Assembly (NCBI GenBank): GCA_963816725.1
Contig: CAWFMC010000018.1
Coordinates: forward strand, 1-64,000
Length of the DNA: 64,000 bases
Source of the DNA: CAVSUB01 sp963816725
GTDB taxonomy: Bacteria; Acidobacteriota; Vicinamibacteria; Vicinamibacterales; 2-12-FULL-66-21
Direction: 5' to 3'
Shown: in pieces, positions 36,508 to 44,778 of the stretch
How positions within the stretch are numbered: position 1 is the stretch's first letter
Layout: every line of letters starts with the position of its first letter
The notes under the pieces: model-generated
Databases searched by the model: none
What the model was told of the DNA's origin: nothing
The model's input: only the letters and a program-made list of their open reading frames with translations
Translations under genes and position numbers: made by a program

Positions 36508-38445
36508 CTAGAAGCGAACGAGGAAGCCGCCGACGACCCGCTTCGGCGGGCGGACGACGAGCAGCTCGTCGTACACGGAACCCGGATCGGTGGGATCGCG
36601 GAACAGGTTTCTGACCCCGACCAAAATTTCCCAGCGGGTGCCGGCGAAATCGAACGGCAGCGCCTGATTGAGCTGCACGTTGAAGCGGCCGTCGAGTCCG
36701 GGCCCGGGCTGCGTCTGGTCGACGCGGGCGTACGCGGTGTTCACCTTGTAGACGACCACGACCCGGGTAGCCGTCTCCGGAATGTTGGTCTCCAGCGAAG
36801 TCGTGATGTCCTGTATGTCTTCCGACGCGGGCCGAAACGCGATTGGACGGACCGATCCCTGGCCTCGCGTGAAGTCGCCGCCCCCCTGCCACCGCGCCCG
36901 GATAAGGCTGTAGTCGAGCGAGCCCCTGAGCCGCGGGTTCGCCACGTTGCTGACCCGGAAGGTCCAGCCATCCGCGTCAATCGCGCCGGCGCTGGCGACG
37001 AAGTAGTGGCCGGCCGAATCCGGCCCGCCCGGCAGATGCAGTCCGAACACCGTGATCAGCTGATCGTCGACGCGCTGGAACACCCGCTGGACGCTGAACA
37101 CGGACGCGTCCTTGAATTGATGCTCGAGGCCAAAACCCAGATTCCGGGCGCGCTCGACCCGCAGGTCCGCGGGATCGCCCGCGCCCCCAAGCGCCGCGAA
37201 CGTGCGCTCGGGTGGGAGCCAGGGCCCGGGGGCGTTGGTCGAGAGGAACTCCTCCGCGCCCGGCGCGACCATCCGCTGGGAAATCGAGGTGATGACCCGC
37301 GTGGCGGGCAGGATCTCGTAGGCGACGGCGGCCCGCGGGCTGAGCAGGTCGCTGCGCTGCAGGTAGTCGTAGTGCGCGTATCGGGTGCCGTAGTCGAGCG
37401 TGAGGTGCGGCGACACGACCCACTTGTCGAAGGCGTACATCTCGCCGACGTTCCGACTGCTGTCGGCGACCGCCGTGAGTGCCGCCGGGTTGCCACCCGC
37501 GTACTCCTGACGGCTGTAGGTGGCGCCGAAGTTCAGGCCGTGCGAGGCGCCGGGCTTCGCAACGTAGGCGCCAGCCACGTTCCAGGACGACAGGTCCCCC
37601 TCACTCATCGCCGCCCGCATCGTCCAGTCCCCGCCCGTAGTCGGCAGGCCCAGTGACAGGTAGGCAACCCCCCGCGGCACCGTGTCCACCGAGAACAGGT
37701 CGCCAGGTGCGAAGGCTCCACTCGTGAGCAGGTTGACCTCACCGGAGAGCGGCACGTCGCCAAACAGGCTGGTGGCGAAGGAGGCGGTCGCATCGACCGC
37801 GCGCCACACGCCGGGGGCCGGACGCAGTTCGCCGTCATCGCCGGGCAGGTCGTCGTCGGACACGGTGACCGTGCCATTGGCGTCCTTCAGGATGCTGCGC
37901 TTGACGTGGCGCAGGCGCCACGCCGTTTCGGTGTGAGGATGGTCGTCGGTTCCGTCCGCGGCGGTCGAGTCCGGCTGATCGCTGAGGGTCGACCCCGGGA
38001 GATCGAATCCGGCCGCCATGATCGGCCGAGCGGACACCGGTGTCGCCGTTCCCTCGATCCCGGCGGGGACGTCGAGCTTCCGCAGCAGGAAACGCTTCAC
38101 GGCCGGCGAGGCGGCCCCGACCTGGACGCGCTCGCGCAGCGATCCGGCGAATCCATTCAAGTGCGCCTGGACGATGTATTCGCCGGTGGGGAGAGAGGCG
38201 AGGGCGAAGGCTCCGCGTCCGTCGCTGGTCGTCATCGCCATGGTCGCGCCGAGCGCCGAGACGACAACCCCGGCGAGCGGGCCGCCGCGTTCGTCGACCA
38301 CCGTGCCGGTGATGCTTCCGCGCAGCAGGTGGACGGTCTGGCCTTCCGGGCGGACGTTCGTCTGGGCGAAGCCGCGGGGGCCTGATGCGACCACCATCAC
38401 GACCGCCGCGCCGACCGCCGTCACCGCTCGATGAAGCCGTCTCAT
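36508..38445 (-). CDS. TonB-receptor-like outer-membrane protein with carboxypeptidase-regulatory-like domain
   Basis: Exported protein of 645 residues. A signal peptide (cleavage near GPRGFAQ) is followed by a carboxypeptidase-regulatory-like beta-sandwich (about 45-110; ITGTVVDERGGPLAGVVV and LPTGEYIVQAHLNGF). A long Asp/Thr-rich linker and then many amphipathic strands of a barrel run to the C-terminal GGFLVRF, the outer-membrane sorting pattern. The usual TonB plug signature is not visible. Such SusC-related proteins are abundant in Acidobacteriota; the substrate is unknown. The start is ATG 38445 (MRRLHRAVTAVG). Confidence 0.75.
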   Translation of the reverse strand: MRRLHRAVTAVGAAVVMVVASGPRGFAQTNVRPEGQTVHLLRGSITGTVVDERGGPLAGVVVSALGATMAMTTSDGRGAFALASLPTGEYIVQAHLNGFAGSLRERVQVGAASPAVKRFLLRKLDVPAGIEGTATPVSARPIMAAGFDLPGSTLSDQPDSTAADGTDDHPHTETAWRLRHVKRSILKDANGTVTVSDDDLPGDDGELRPAPGVWRAVDATASFATSLFGDVPLSGEVNLLTSGAFAPGDLFSVDTVPRGVAYLSLGLPTTGGDWTMRAAMSEGDLSSWNVAGAYVAKPGASHGLNFGATYSRQEYAGGNPAALTAVADSSRNVGEMYAFDKWVVSPHLTLDYGTRYAHYDYLQRSDLLSPRAAVAYEILPATRVITSISQRMVAPGAEEFLSTNAPGPWLPPERTFAALGGAGDPADLRVERARNLGFGLEHQFKDASVFSVQRVFQRVDDQLITVFGLHLPGGPDSAGHYFVASAGAIDADGWTFRVSNVANPRLRGSLDYSLIRARWQGGGDFTRGQGSVRPIAFRPASEDIQDITTSLETNIPETATRVVVVYKVNTAYARVDQTQPGPGLDGRFNVQLNQALPFDFAGTRWEILVGVRNLFRDPTDPGSVYDELLVVRPPKRVVGGFLVRF

Positions 38446-38607
38446 CGCGCCCTCCGTCCTCAGGCGTCCGGGCTCGCGTGCCGGCCGCGTGATTCGTGCG
38501 CCATCCTGCTGCCTGTGTCTGCTCACGTCCGCCCGGGACTCGGCCCTACGCTCTTGCCTCTGGCCACCATCCGACGTTCCGTCCTCCCCCGGAGCGCGGG
38601 CGGCTGC

Positions 38608-39726
38608 TTACGAACCGACCGTGAACGCGAGGTCGCGGCTCACGATCGTTCCCGAAATCATGTCCGTCACCGTGATCGTCAGCCGGTAATCGCCAGGCTC
38701 GAACGCCGATAACGGCACCCCCTGGCCGGCCAGCACCGGCTGACCGCCCGAGGGGTCGAACTGTTCTCCCATCACCGCCGGAGTGAACCGCTGCGGGTCG
38801 GTGTGGTTGAAATACCGTTCACCGTCCTGCGCCGGCGGATGCGGGCCCGATGGGGCGGGACCCGGCTTGCCGGCCGCACCCTTCCGGAAGAAATGGTACT
38901 CCACCTGGAGGTCGAACCGCTTCTCCGCCGTGACCGCCGGGTTGTAGACCAGGAAGACCACCACCAGCTCTTCGCCACGCTGGAAGCGATCGTCCTCCGC
39001 CGGCACGATCTCGCTCTGCCCGATCACATACGGGCGTTCCACCAACTCGTCCGCGCTCAACGCCGCCGGCAGGACCGTCACCCGATCGGCCAGCATGATG
39101 CTGCTCGTCGTGAGCTGGCCGTTCCAGAAGTCCGGTACGGTCAGGCGTTGAGTCAGCACCGCCGCGCGGGGCGAGGCTGCCGACACCACCGACCGAGGCC
39201 GTTCGCGGACCACCACGTAAACGTCGTAGTCGCCCGGCGCAATCGAGAACCCCCGCCGGACCCGCGCGACTCGTGCGCCACCGGCAGTCAGCTCCACCGG
39301 GAAGATGGCGTCGACGGCGTAGCTGGTGTCTGCCGCGCCCTCGACGGCACGCCGCTCAGGTCGCCGCCCGCGGGCCACCGCCACGTTCGCCGCCGGCGCG
39401 CCTCGCTTCACCGCACGGACGTAAACCAGGACCGCGTCGGGCAACACGCCGATCGTGTTCACCGCCAGCGTGAACGGGACGAACGTGCCTTGCTGGGCCT
39501 TGAGGAACGCGTTCTGCCAGCCCAGCGTGAGGTCCGGGCTACTCGCAGGCTTCCGGCCGGCCATCGCCGCATCGGCCAGCGCCAGCACCGCGTCTCCCTC
39601 GACCCGCTGGCTGTCGATCGCGCTCGGCGGTGTCCGTGGGTTGGGCGGCTGGGCATTCGCCCGCGGAATGCCGACAATCAGCAGGCTCCACGCGACCACG
39701 ACGGCGGCCCACGCCGGCCGCCACAT
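38608..39726 (-). CDS. Exported protein of unknown function
   Basis: Protein of 372 residues with a signal peptide (MWRPAWAAVVVAWSLLIVGI, cleavage after ANAQ). The mature part is mostly beta-strands: an N-terminal half with LTLGWQNAFLKAQQGTFVPFTLAVN, a central YDVYVVVRERP strand, and a C-terminal section ending GDYRLTITVTDMISGTIVSRDLAFTVGS, which looks like an immunoglobulin-type fold. Comparable proteins are common in Acidobacteriota genomes, but I cannot name a family. It is divergent from glgC and lies 162 bp upstream of the receptor-like gene. Confidence 0.6.
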   Translation of the reverse strand: MWRPAWAAVVVAWSLLIVGIPRANAQPPNPRTPPSAIDSQRVEGDAVLALADAAMAGRKPASSPDLTLGWQNAFLKAQQGTFVPFTLAVNTIGVLPDAVLVYVRAVKRGAPAANVAVARGRRPERRAVEGAADTSYAVDAIFPVELTAGGARVARVRRGFSIAPGDYDVYVVVRERPRSVVSAASPRAAVLTQRLTVPDFWNGQLTTSSIMLADRVTVLPAALSADELVERPYVIGQSEIVPAEDDRFQRGEELVVVFLVYNPAVTAEKRFDLQVEYHFFRKGAAGKPGPAPSGPHPPAQDGERYFNHTDPQRFTPAVMGEQFDPSGGQPVLAGQGVPLSAFEPGDYRLTITVTDMISGTIVSRDLAFTVGS

Positions 39727-39983
39727 ACCGCCCTCGTTGGGTCTTCGCGAGCGCCTCACCTCAACCTGACTAAACCCGTCGATCATAGGCGACGTGTCAG
39801 GGCAAGTCAAAGACGGACAGTCCGGACACCCGGCCGCTGGCGCCGGTGATATCATCACCCGCTCAGAGGACGGGATCAGGCCTCTCCAGCTCTACGATCC
39901 GGTCCGGCAAAGGGATGTCCGGGGCGCTTTGCCGCCCGCGGATCCGACCCGCGACGCACAATCGCGAGTACACCGAGGACGAC

Positions 39984-41246
39984 GTGCAGGACGACACTCT
40001 CGTGATGGTGCTGGCTGGCGGGGCTGGTGAACGCCTCTACCCGCTGACCAAGGAACGGGCGAAGCCGGCGGTCTACTTCGGCGGCCCGTACCGGATCATC
40101 GACTTCACGCTCAGCAACTGCATCAATTCCGGGCTCCGCCGGATCTTCATCGCGCTTCAGTACAAATCTCTGTCCCTCAGCCGTCATCTGCGCATGGGCT
40201 GGAGCGTCGTCGCGGACGAGCTGGGCGAGTTCGTGGAGATCCTCAGCCCGCAGAAGCGCGTCGGCGAGCATTGGTACCTGGGAACCGCGGACGCGGTCTA
40301 TCAGAACCTGTACTCCATCGCCAGAGAGGAACCGCGCCACCTGATCGTCCTCTCCGGCGACCACGTCTACAAGATGGACTACGCCAAGATGCTGCGCGCC
40401 CATCGCGAGCGCGGCGCCGGCGCGACCATCGGGGTGCTGGAGATCCCGTCGGAAGAGGCGAGTCAGTTCGGCGTGCTCGAAGTCGACGGCGAGGATCGGC
40501 TCACCGGATTCCTCGAGAAGCCGCGCCATCTCCCCCACGGGCAGACGGTACTGGCCTCGATGGGCATCTATATCTTCGACATGAAGGTCCTGGTTCCGGC
40601 GCTCGAGGCGGACGCCGCGCGCGCCACCGCGCACGACTTCGGCAAGGACATCCTTCCCGAACTGATCGCCAAGGTGCCGGTCTACGCCTATCGCTTCTAC
40701 GACGAGAACAAGAAGGAAGGGAAGTACTGGCGCGACGTCGGCACGCTGGACGCCTACTACGACGCCAACATGGACCTGTGCCACGTCAACCCGGACTTCA
40801 ATCTCTACGACCCGGAGTGGCCGCTCCGCACGTACCAGGTCCAGGCGCCGCCGGCCAAGTTCGTGTTCGCCGACGATGGCCGCCGCTGCGGGCAGGCGCT
40901 GGACTCGATCATCTCCGCGGGCTGCATCATCTCGGGCAGCCGCGTGTCCGGCAGCGTGCTGTGCCCGAACGTGCGGGTCCACAGCTTCTGCGAGGTCGAC
41001 CAGAGCATCCTGATGCCCGGCGTCCGGGTGGGCCGGCACGCGCGCATCCGCCGGGCCATCATCGATCGTGACGTCTTCATCCCGCGCGGCGCGCGGATCG
41101 GTTACAACATCGAGGAAGATCGCAGCCGTCACACCGTCACCGACAGCGGCATCGTCGTCGTCACGACCGAGGATCAACCCTATGTGGGCGAGATCTCGGA
41201 CGAGGCGCTGCGGAACGAGGCCGAGTTCGATCGCCGGGGGGCGTAG
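39984..41246 (+). CDS. glgC: Glucose-1-phosphate adenylyltransferase
   Basis: Makes ADP-glucose for glycogen synthesis. The nucleotidyltransferase domain begins VMVLAGGAGERLYPLTKERAKP. It contains YRIIDFTLSNCINSG, the catalytic Asp region VLSGDHVYKMDY, GVLEVDGEDRLTGFLEKP, and YWRDVGTLDAYYDANMDL. A left-handed beta-helix follows (SIISAGCIISGSRVSGSVL). The proposed start is GTG 39984 (420 residues) next to GAGGA; the frame is open to 39846 but that extension is not conserved. No other glg genes are seen in the window. Confidence 0.93.
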   Translation: MQDDTLVMVLAGGAGERLYPLTKERAKPAVYFGGPYRIIDFTLSNCINSGLRRIFIALQYKSLSLSRHLRMGWSVVADELGEFVEILSPQKRVGEHWYLGTADAVYQNLYSIAREEPRHLIVLSGDHVYKMDYAKMLRAHRERGAGATIGVLEIPSEEASQFGVLEVDGEDRLTGFLEKPRHLPHGQTVLASMGIYIFDMKVLVPALEADAARATAHDFGKDILPELIAKVPVYAYRFYDENKKEGKYWRDVGTLDAYYDANMDLCHVNPDFNLYDPEWPLRTYQVQAPPAKFVFADDGRRCGQALDSIISAGCIISGSRVSGSVLCPNVRVHSFCEVDQSILMPGVRVGRHARIRRAIIDRDVFIPRGARIGYNIEEDRSRHTVTDSGIVVVTTEDQPYVGEISDEALRNEAEFDRRGA

Positions 41247-41267
41247 CAGGATGCTGAAAAACGCATC

Positions 41268-41344
41268 CTGAATGGCGGATGTCAGATGGAGGACGGCAAA
41301 ACCCCATTGTTTTTCACATCTGCCATTTGCCATTTCACATCAGG
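41268..41344. repeat. Inverted pair of heptamer arrays downstream of glgC
   Basis: Left 41268-41288: CTGAATG, GCGGATG, TCAGATG. Right 41317-41344: CATCTGC, CATTTGC, CATTTCA, CATCAGG. The right array reads GCAGATG and GCAAATG on the other strand, related to the left units. The 28-bp core includes a short T run. Confidence 0.8.
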
Positions 41345-41365
41345 CCGCCCTTTTTGAGCGGCCTG
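41341..41365. terminator. CAGGCCGC/GCGGCCTG hairpin after glgC
   Basis: Perfect 8-bp stem (41341-41348 with 41358-41365) and a 9-nt loop containing TTTTT. There is no T run after the stem, so it is at best a factor-independent terminator of unusual form. It overlaps the last unit of the upstream heptamer array. Confidence 0.4.
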
Positions 41366-41424
41366 GTAGTGGCGGCACGCGCCGCCCGGGCCCTGTCCGC
41401 GTTCAGGCGCGGCTCTTAGCGTCT

Positions 41425-41480
41425 CGCCTGTAGCCTGTAGCCTTCTTGAGCCCTAAGCCCTTAGCCCTAAGCCCTTAGCA
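41425..41480. repeat. Eight-unit heptamer array upstream of eno
   Basis: CGCCTGT, AGCCTGT, AGCCTTC, TTGAGCC, then CTAAGCC/CTTAGCC alternating (CTAAGCC, CTTAGCC, CTAAGCC, CTTAGCA). The alternating units contain complementary CTAAG and CTTAG, so the array can pair with itself. It ends 27 bp before the eno start codon. Confidence 0.85.
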
Positions 41481-41507
41481 GCGTCAGTACCAACGAGTGA
41501 GGTCCGA

Positions 41508-42806
41508 GTGAAGATTCAATCCGTGCACGGCCGCGAGATCCTGGACTCGCGGGGGAACCCGACCGTCGAAGTCGATCTGGTACTGGAAGGCGGCGCAACC
41601 GGCCGTGCCGCCGTGCCCTCCGGCGCGTCGACCGGTCAGCGTGAGGCGCTCGAGCTCCGCGACGGCGACAAGAAGCGGTATCTGGGCAAGGGCGTGACCA
41701 AGGCGGTTTCGCACATCAACGGCGAGATCGCCGCGGCCCTCAAGGGCGCCGACGCCGATCAGCGTGGCCTGGACACCCGCATGATCGACCTGGACGGCAC
41801 GCCGAACAAGGGCCGTCTCGGCGCCAACGCGCTGCTCGGAGTGTCGATGGCCCTCGCCCGGGCGTCAGCCGCGGCCTCCGGAAAGCCGCTCTACGAGCAC
41901 CTCGCCAGCCTCTACGGGCGCGGCACGCCGTCACTGCCCGTACCGATGATGAACATCCTCAACGGCGGCGCGCATGCGGACAGCAGCGTCGACTTCCAGG
42001 AGTTCATGGTGATGCCGCTCGGCCTGCCGTCGTTCGCCGAGGCGGTCCGGTGCGGCGCCGAGATCTTCCACACGCTGCGCGGCATCCTGAAGAAGAAGGG
42101 CTACTCGACCGGCGTCGGCGACGAAGGTGGTTTCGCGCCCAGCCTGAAGTCCAACCGCGAAGCGCTCGACGTCGTGATGGACGCCATCACCCAGGCCGGC
42201 TACCAGCCGGGCGGCAACGTCTATCTCGCGCTCGACGTCGCCTCGAGCGAGCTGTGGAACGAGGGCGCGAAGCACTACGAGTTCAAGAAGTCAGGCGAGA
42301 AGACGCGTAACGCTGACGAGATGGTCCGACTCTACGACGAGTGGGTGACGCAGTACCCGATCATCTCGATCGAGGACGGCCTGGCCGAAGGCGACTGGGA
42401 CGGCTGGAAGTCGCTCACGAAGACGCTCGGCGCGAAGGTCCAGCTCGTGGGCGACGACGTGTTCGTGACCAACCCGGAGATTCTCAAGCGGGGCATCACC
42501 GAGGGCATCGGCAACGCGCTGCTGGTCAAGCTCAATCAGATCGGAACCGTGACTGAAACGCTCGACGCGGTCGCGATGGCCGACGACGCCGGATACCGCA
42601 GCGTGATCTCGCATCGTTCAGGCGAGACCGAGGACACCACGATCGCCGACCTCGCTGTCGCCACCGGCGCCGGCCAGATCAAGACCGGCTCCGCCAGCCG
42701 CTCGGATCGCGTCGCCAAGTACAACCAGCTGCTCCGCATCGAGGAAGCGCTCGGCGCGCGCGCCAAGTACGCGGGCCGCGGAGCGATCAAGCAGCTCGGA
42801 AAGTAG
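41508..42806 (+). CDS. eno: Enolase
   Basis: Glycolytic 2-phosphoglycerate dehydratase of 432 residues, starting at GTG 41508 (MKIQSVHGREILDSRGNPTVEVD). It contains the substrate loop VPSGASTGQREALEL, NILNGGAHADSSVDFQEFM, the metal ligands in LALDVASSELW, SIEDGLAEGDWDGW and LVGDDVFVTN, the catalytic lysine in LLVKLNQIGTVTET, and SHRSGETED. The spacer to gpmI is 164 bp and filled by repeats. The lower glycolysis genes eno and gpmI follow glgC in the same direction. Confidence 0.97.
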   Translation: MKIQSVHGREILDSRGNPTVEVDLVLEGGATGRAAVPSGASTGQREALELRDGDKKRYLGKGVTKAVSHINGEIAAALKGADADQRGLDTRMIDLDGTPNKGRLGANALLGVSMALARASAAASGKPLYEHLASLYGRGTPSLPVPMMNILNGGAHADSSVDFQEFMVMPLGLPSFAEAVRCGAEIFHTLRGILKKKGYSTGVGDEGGFAPSLKSNREALDVVMDAITQAGYQPGGNVYLALDVASSELWNEGAKHYEFKKSGEKTRNADEMVRLYDEWVTQYPIISIEDGLAEGDWDGWKSLTKTLGAKVQLVGDDVFVTNPEILKRGITEGIGNALLVKLNQIGTVTETLDAVAMADDAGYRSVISHRSGETEDTTIADLAVATGAGQIKTGSASRSDRVAKYNQLLRIEEALGARAKYAGRGAIKQLGK

Positions 42807-42960
42807 CTTCCCGCTTCCAGCTTCCCGCTGCGACTTGCACGGTCTCACAGATCTGCGCCGGTTGCGCTCGGCTGATGGTTGGAACTGGCAAACGGGAACG
42901 GGAAGCGGCAATCCGGAAGCTGGAAGCTGGAAGCTGGAAGCTGGAAGCTGGAAGCTGACG
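42806..42960. repeat. Inverted pair of heptamer arrays between eno and gpmI
   Basis: Left 42806-42826: GCTTCCC, GCTTCCA, GCTTCCC, starting within the eno stop codon. Right 42891-42953 and the partial unit after it: four degenerate units (AACGGGA, ACGGGAA, GCGGCAA, TCCGGAA) and then GCTGGAA five times in perfect tandem, ending GCTGACG. The right array is the reverse complement type of the left. The core is about 64 bp. This is the longest perfect run of one unit of its family in the window. Confidence 0.92.
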
Positions 42961-42970
42961 AAATCACCCT

Positions 42971-44515
42971 ATGTCCCAACAGTCACCTGTCGTCCTCATC
43001 GTCCTCGACGGCTGGGGGCTCCGGCCCCAGACCGAGAACAATGCCATCGCGCTCGCGCGCAAGCCGGCGTACGACGCGCTGCTGCAGCGGTATCCGCATG
43101 CCCAGCTGATCACGTCCGGCGAAGCTGTCGGTCTGCCCGCCGGACAGATGGGCAACTCGGAGGTCGGCCACATGAACATGGGCGCCGGCCGGGTCGTTTA
43201 CCAGGACCTCACGCGTATCGACAAGAGCATCCGCGACGGCGAGCTGTTCGCGAGTCCGGTACTCGCCGCGGCGATGGATCGCTGCGTCGACGGCGAGCAC
43301 GCGCTGCACTTCATCGGCTTGCTCTCGGACGGCGGTGTGCACAGCAGCCAGCAGCATCTGCACGCGTTGATCGAGATGGCCGCGCGTAAGCGCGTGCCGC
43401 GGGTGTTCATTCACGTGATCACAGACGGCCGCGACACCTCGCCGACCGGCGGCGTCCGTTACCTCGGGCAGCTGCAGGCCGTCCTCGACAAGACCGGCAC
43501 TGGCCGCGTCGCCTCGATCTCCGGCCGCTACTACTCGATGGACCGCGACAAGCGGTGGGAGCGGATCAAGCTGGGCTACGACGCGATCGTCGAAGGCGTC
43601 GCCGAGCAGAGCACGACCGCGCCGATCCCGGCGCTCCAGGCCGCGTACGAAGCCGGTGTCACCGACGAGTTCGTCAAACCGATCGTCGTCGTCGACGCCG
43701 ACCAGCACCCGGTCGGCCCGGTGCGCGACGGCGACTCAGTCGTGTTCTTCAACTTCCGCGCCGACCGCGCCCGTCAGCTCACGCGGGCGATCGCGCTCGA
43801 CGACTTCGACGGCTTCCCGCGTCCCAATCGCCGCCACGTGCACTACACGACCATGACGGTGTACGACCGGACGTTCAACCTGCCGGTGGTGTTCACGCCG
43901 CAGACCTTCAGCGGCAACCTCGCCGACGTGCTCGCGGAGCACGGGCGGACGAACCTTCGCCTCGCCGAGACCGAGAAGTACGCGCACGTCACCTACTTCT
44001 TCAATTGCGGCCGTGAGCAACCCTATCCGGGGGAGGACCGGATCCTGGTGCCGTCACAGAAAGTCGCCACCTATGACCTCAAACCGGAGATGAGCGCTCC
44101 CGGGATTGCCGACGAGATGATCGGCACGCTCAAGGCCGGCAAGCACCAGGTCGTCATCTGCAACTTCGCGAATGCGGACATGGTCGGCCACACCGGCCGG
44201 CTCGACGCGGCGATCGCCGCGGTCCAGACGCTCGATACCTGCCTGGGGCGGATCGTGGAAACGCTGAAGCTGGTCGGCGGCCGCGCGGTGATCACGGCCG
44301 ATCACGGCAACGCCGAGCAGATGTGGGACGACACGCTTAAAGCCCCGCACACGGCCCACACCTCCAACCCGGTGCCGGTGATCCTCTGCGACGAGGCGCA
44401 CGTCGGACGGCCGCTGCGCGACGGCTCGCTCCGCGATGTCGCGCCGACGATGCTGGCGCTGCTGGGGATCGCGAAATCCCGGGAGATGACTGGCACGCCG
44501 CTGTTCGAGGAGTAG
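42971..44515 (+). CDS. gpmI: 2,3-bisphosphoglycerate-independent phosphoglycerate mutase
   Basis: Manganese-dependent mutase of 514 residues interconverting 3- and 2-phosphoglycerate. The alkaline-phosphatase-fold metal site begins VLIVLDGWGLR, the phosphoserine nucleophile is in GQMGNSEVGHMNMGAGR, and HVITDGRDTSPTGG, FNFRADRARQLT, ANADMVGHTG and VITADHGNAEQM complete the active site. The length is standard. ATG 42971 follows the repeat-filled spacer with no obvious Shine-Dalgarno. Confidence 0.96.
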   Translation: MSQQSPVVLIVLDGWGLRPQTENNAIALARKPAYDALLQRYPHAQLITSGEAVGLPAGQMGNSEVGHMNMGAGRVVYQDLTRIDKSIRDGELFASPVLAAAMDRCVDGEHALHFIGLLSDGGVHSSQQHLHALIEMAARKRVPRVFIHVITDGRDTSPTGGVRYLGQLQAVLDKTGTGRVASISGRYYSMDRDKRWERIKLGYDAIVEGVAEQSTTAPIPALQAAYEAGVTDEFVKPIVVVDADQHPVGPVRDGDSVVFFNFRADRARQLTRAIALDDFDGFPRPNRRHVHYTTMTVYDRTFNLPVVFTPQTFSGNLADVLAEHGRTNLRLAETEKYAHVTYFFNCGREQPYPGEDRILVPSQKVATYDLKPEMSAPGIADEMIGTLKAGKHQVVICNFANADMVGHTGRLDAAIAAVQTLDTCLGRIVETLKLVGGRAVITADHGNAEQMWDDTLKAPHTAHTSNPVPVILCDEAHVGRPLRDGSLRDVAPTMLALLGIAKSREMTGTPLFEE

Positions 44516-44538
44516 CAGGCTGTCAGACAGGCAACGGC

Positions 44539-44594
44539 CAGATGGCAGATGGCAGATGGCAGATGGCAGATGGCAGATGGCAGATGGCAGATGA
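44539..44594. repeat. CAGATGG tandem array after gpmI
   Basis: Seven perfect CAGATGG units (44539-44587) and one CAGATGA (44588-44594), all in one orientation; no inverted partner array is found in the rest of this spacer. The unit is identical to the first units of the mtaB-purE array at 16013. Confidence 0.93.
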
Positions 44595-44778
44595 GGGAGG
44601 ATACCGGTTATCCCTCTCAGCAGCGTCAGCGTGAGATCCAGCGGAGTACTTCATCGCGCCGGGACCGAATGTCGACGCTCTGGCGCATGCTGTCAGGAAT
44701 CTAGTCATTAACGCGAGTCACGAGCCGGCTGGTCGGGCGGCGCCGCTGGCGAGCCACCTCGCCGCGGGCGGCTGGTTC
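44595..44778. other. Spacer upstream of the polytopic membrane protein
   Basis: After the CAGATGG array an imperfect stem GGATA CCGGT TATCC (44609-44623 area) is present. From 44635 onward the reading frame of the membrane protein is open without ATG, GTG or TTG before 44779, so the true start codon may be unusual or the sequence imperfect here. Confidence 0.4.
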
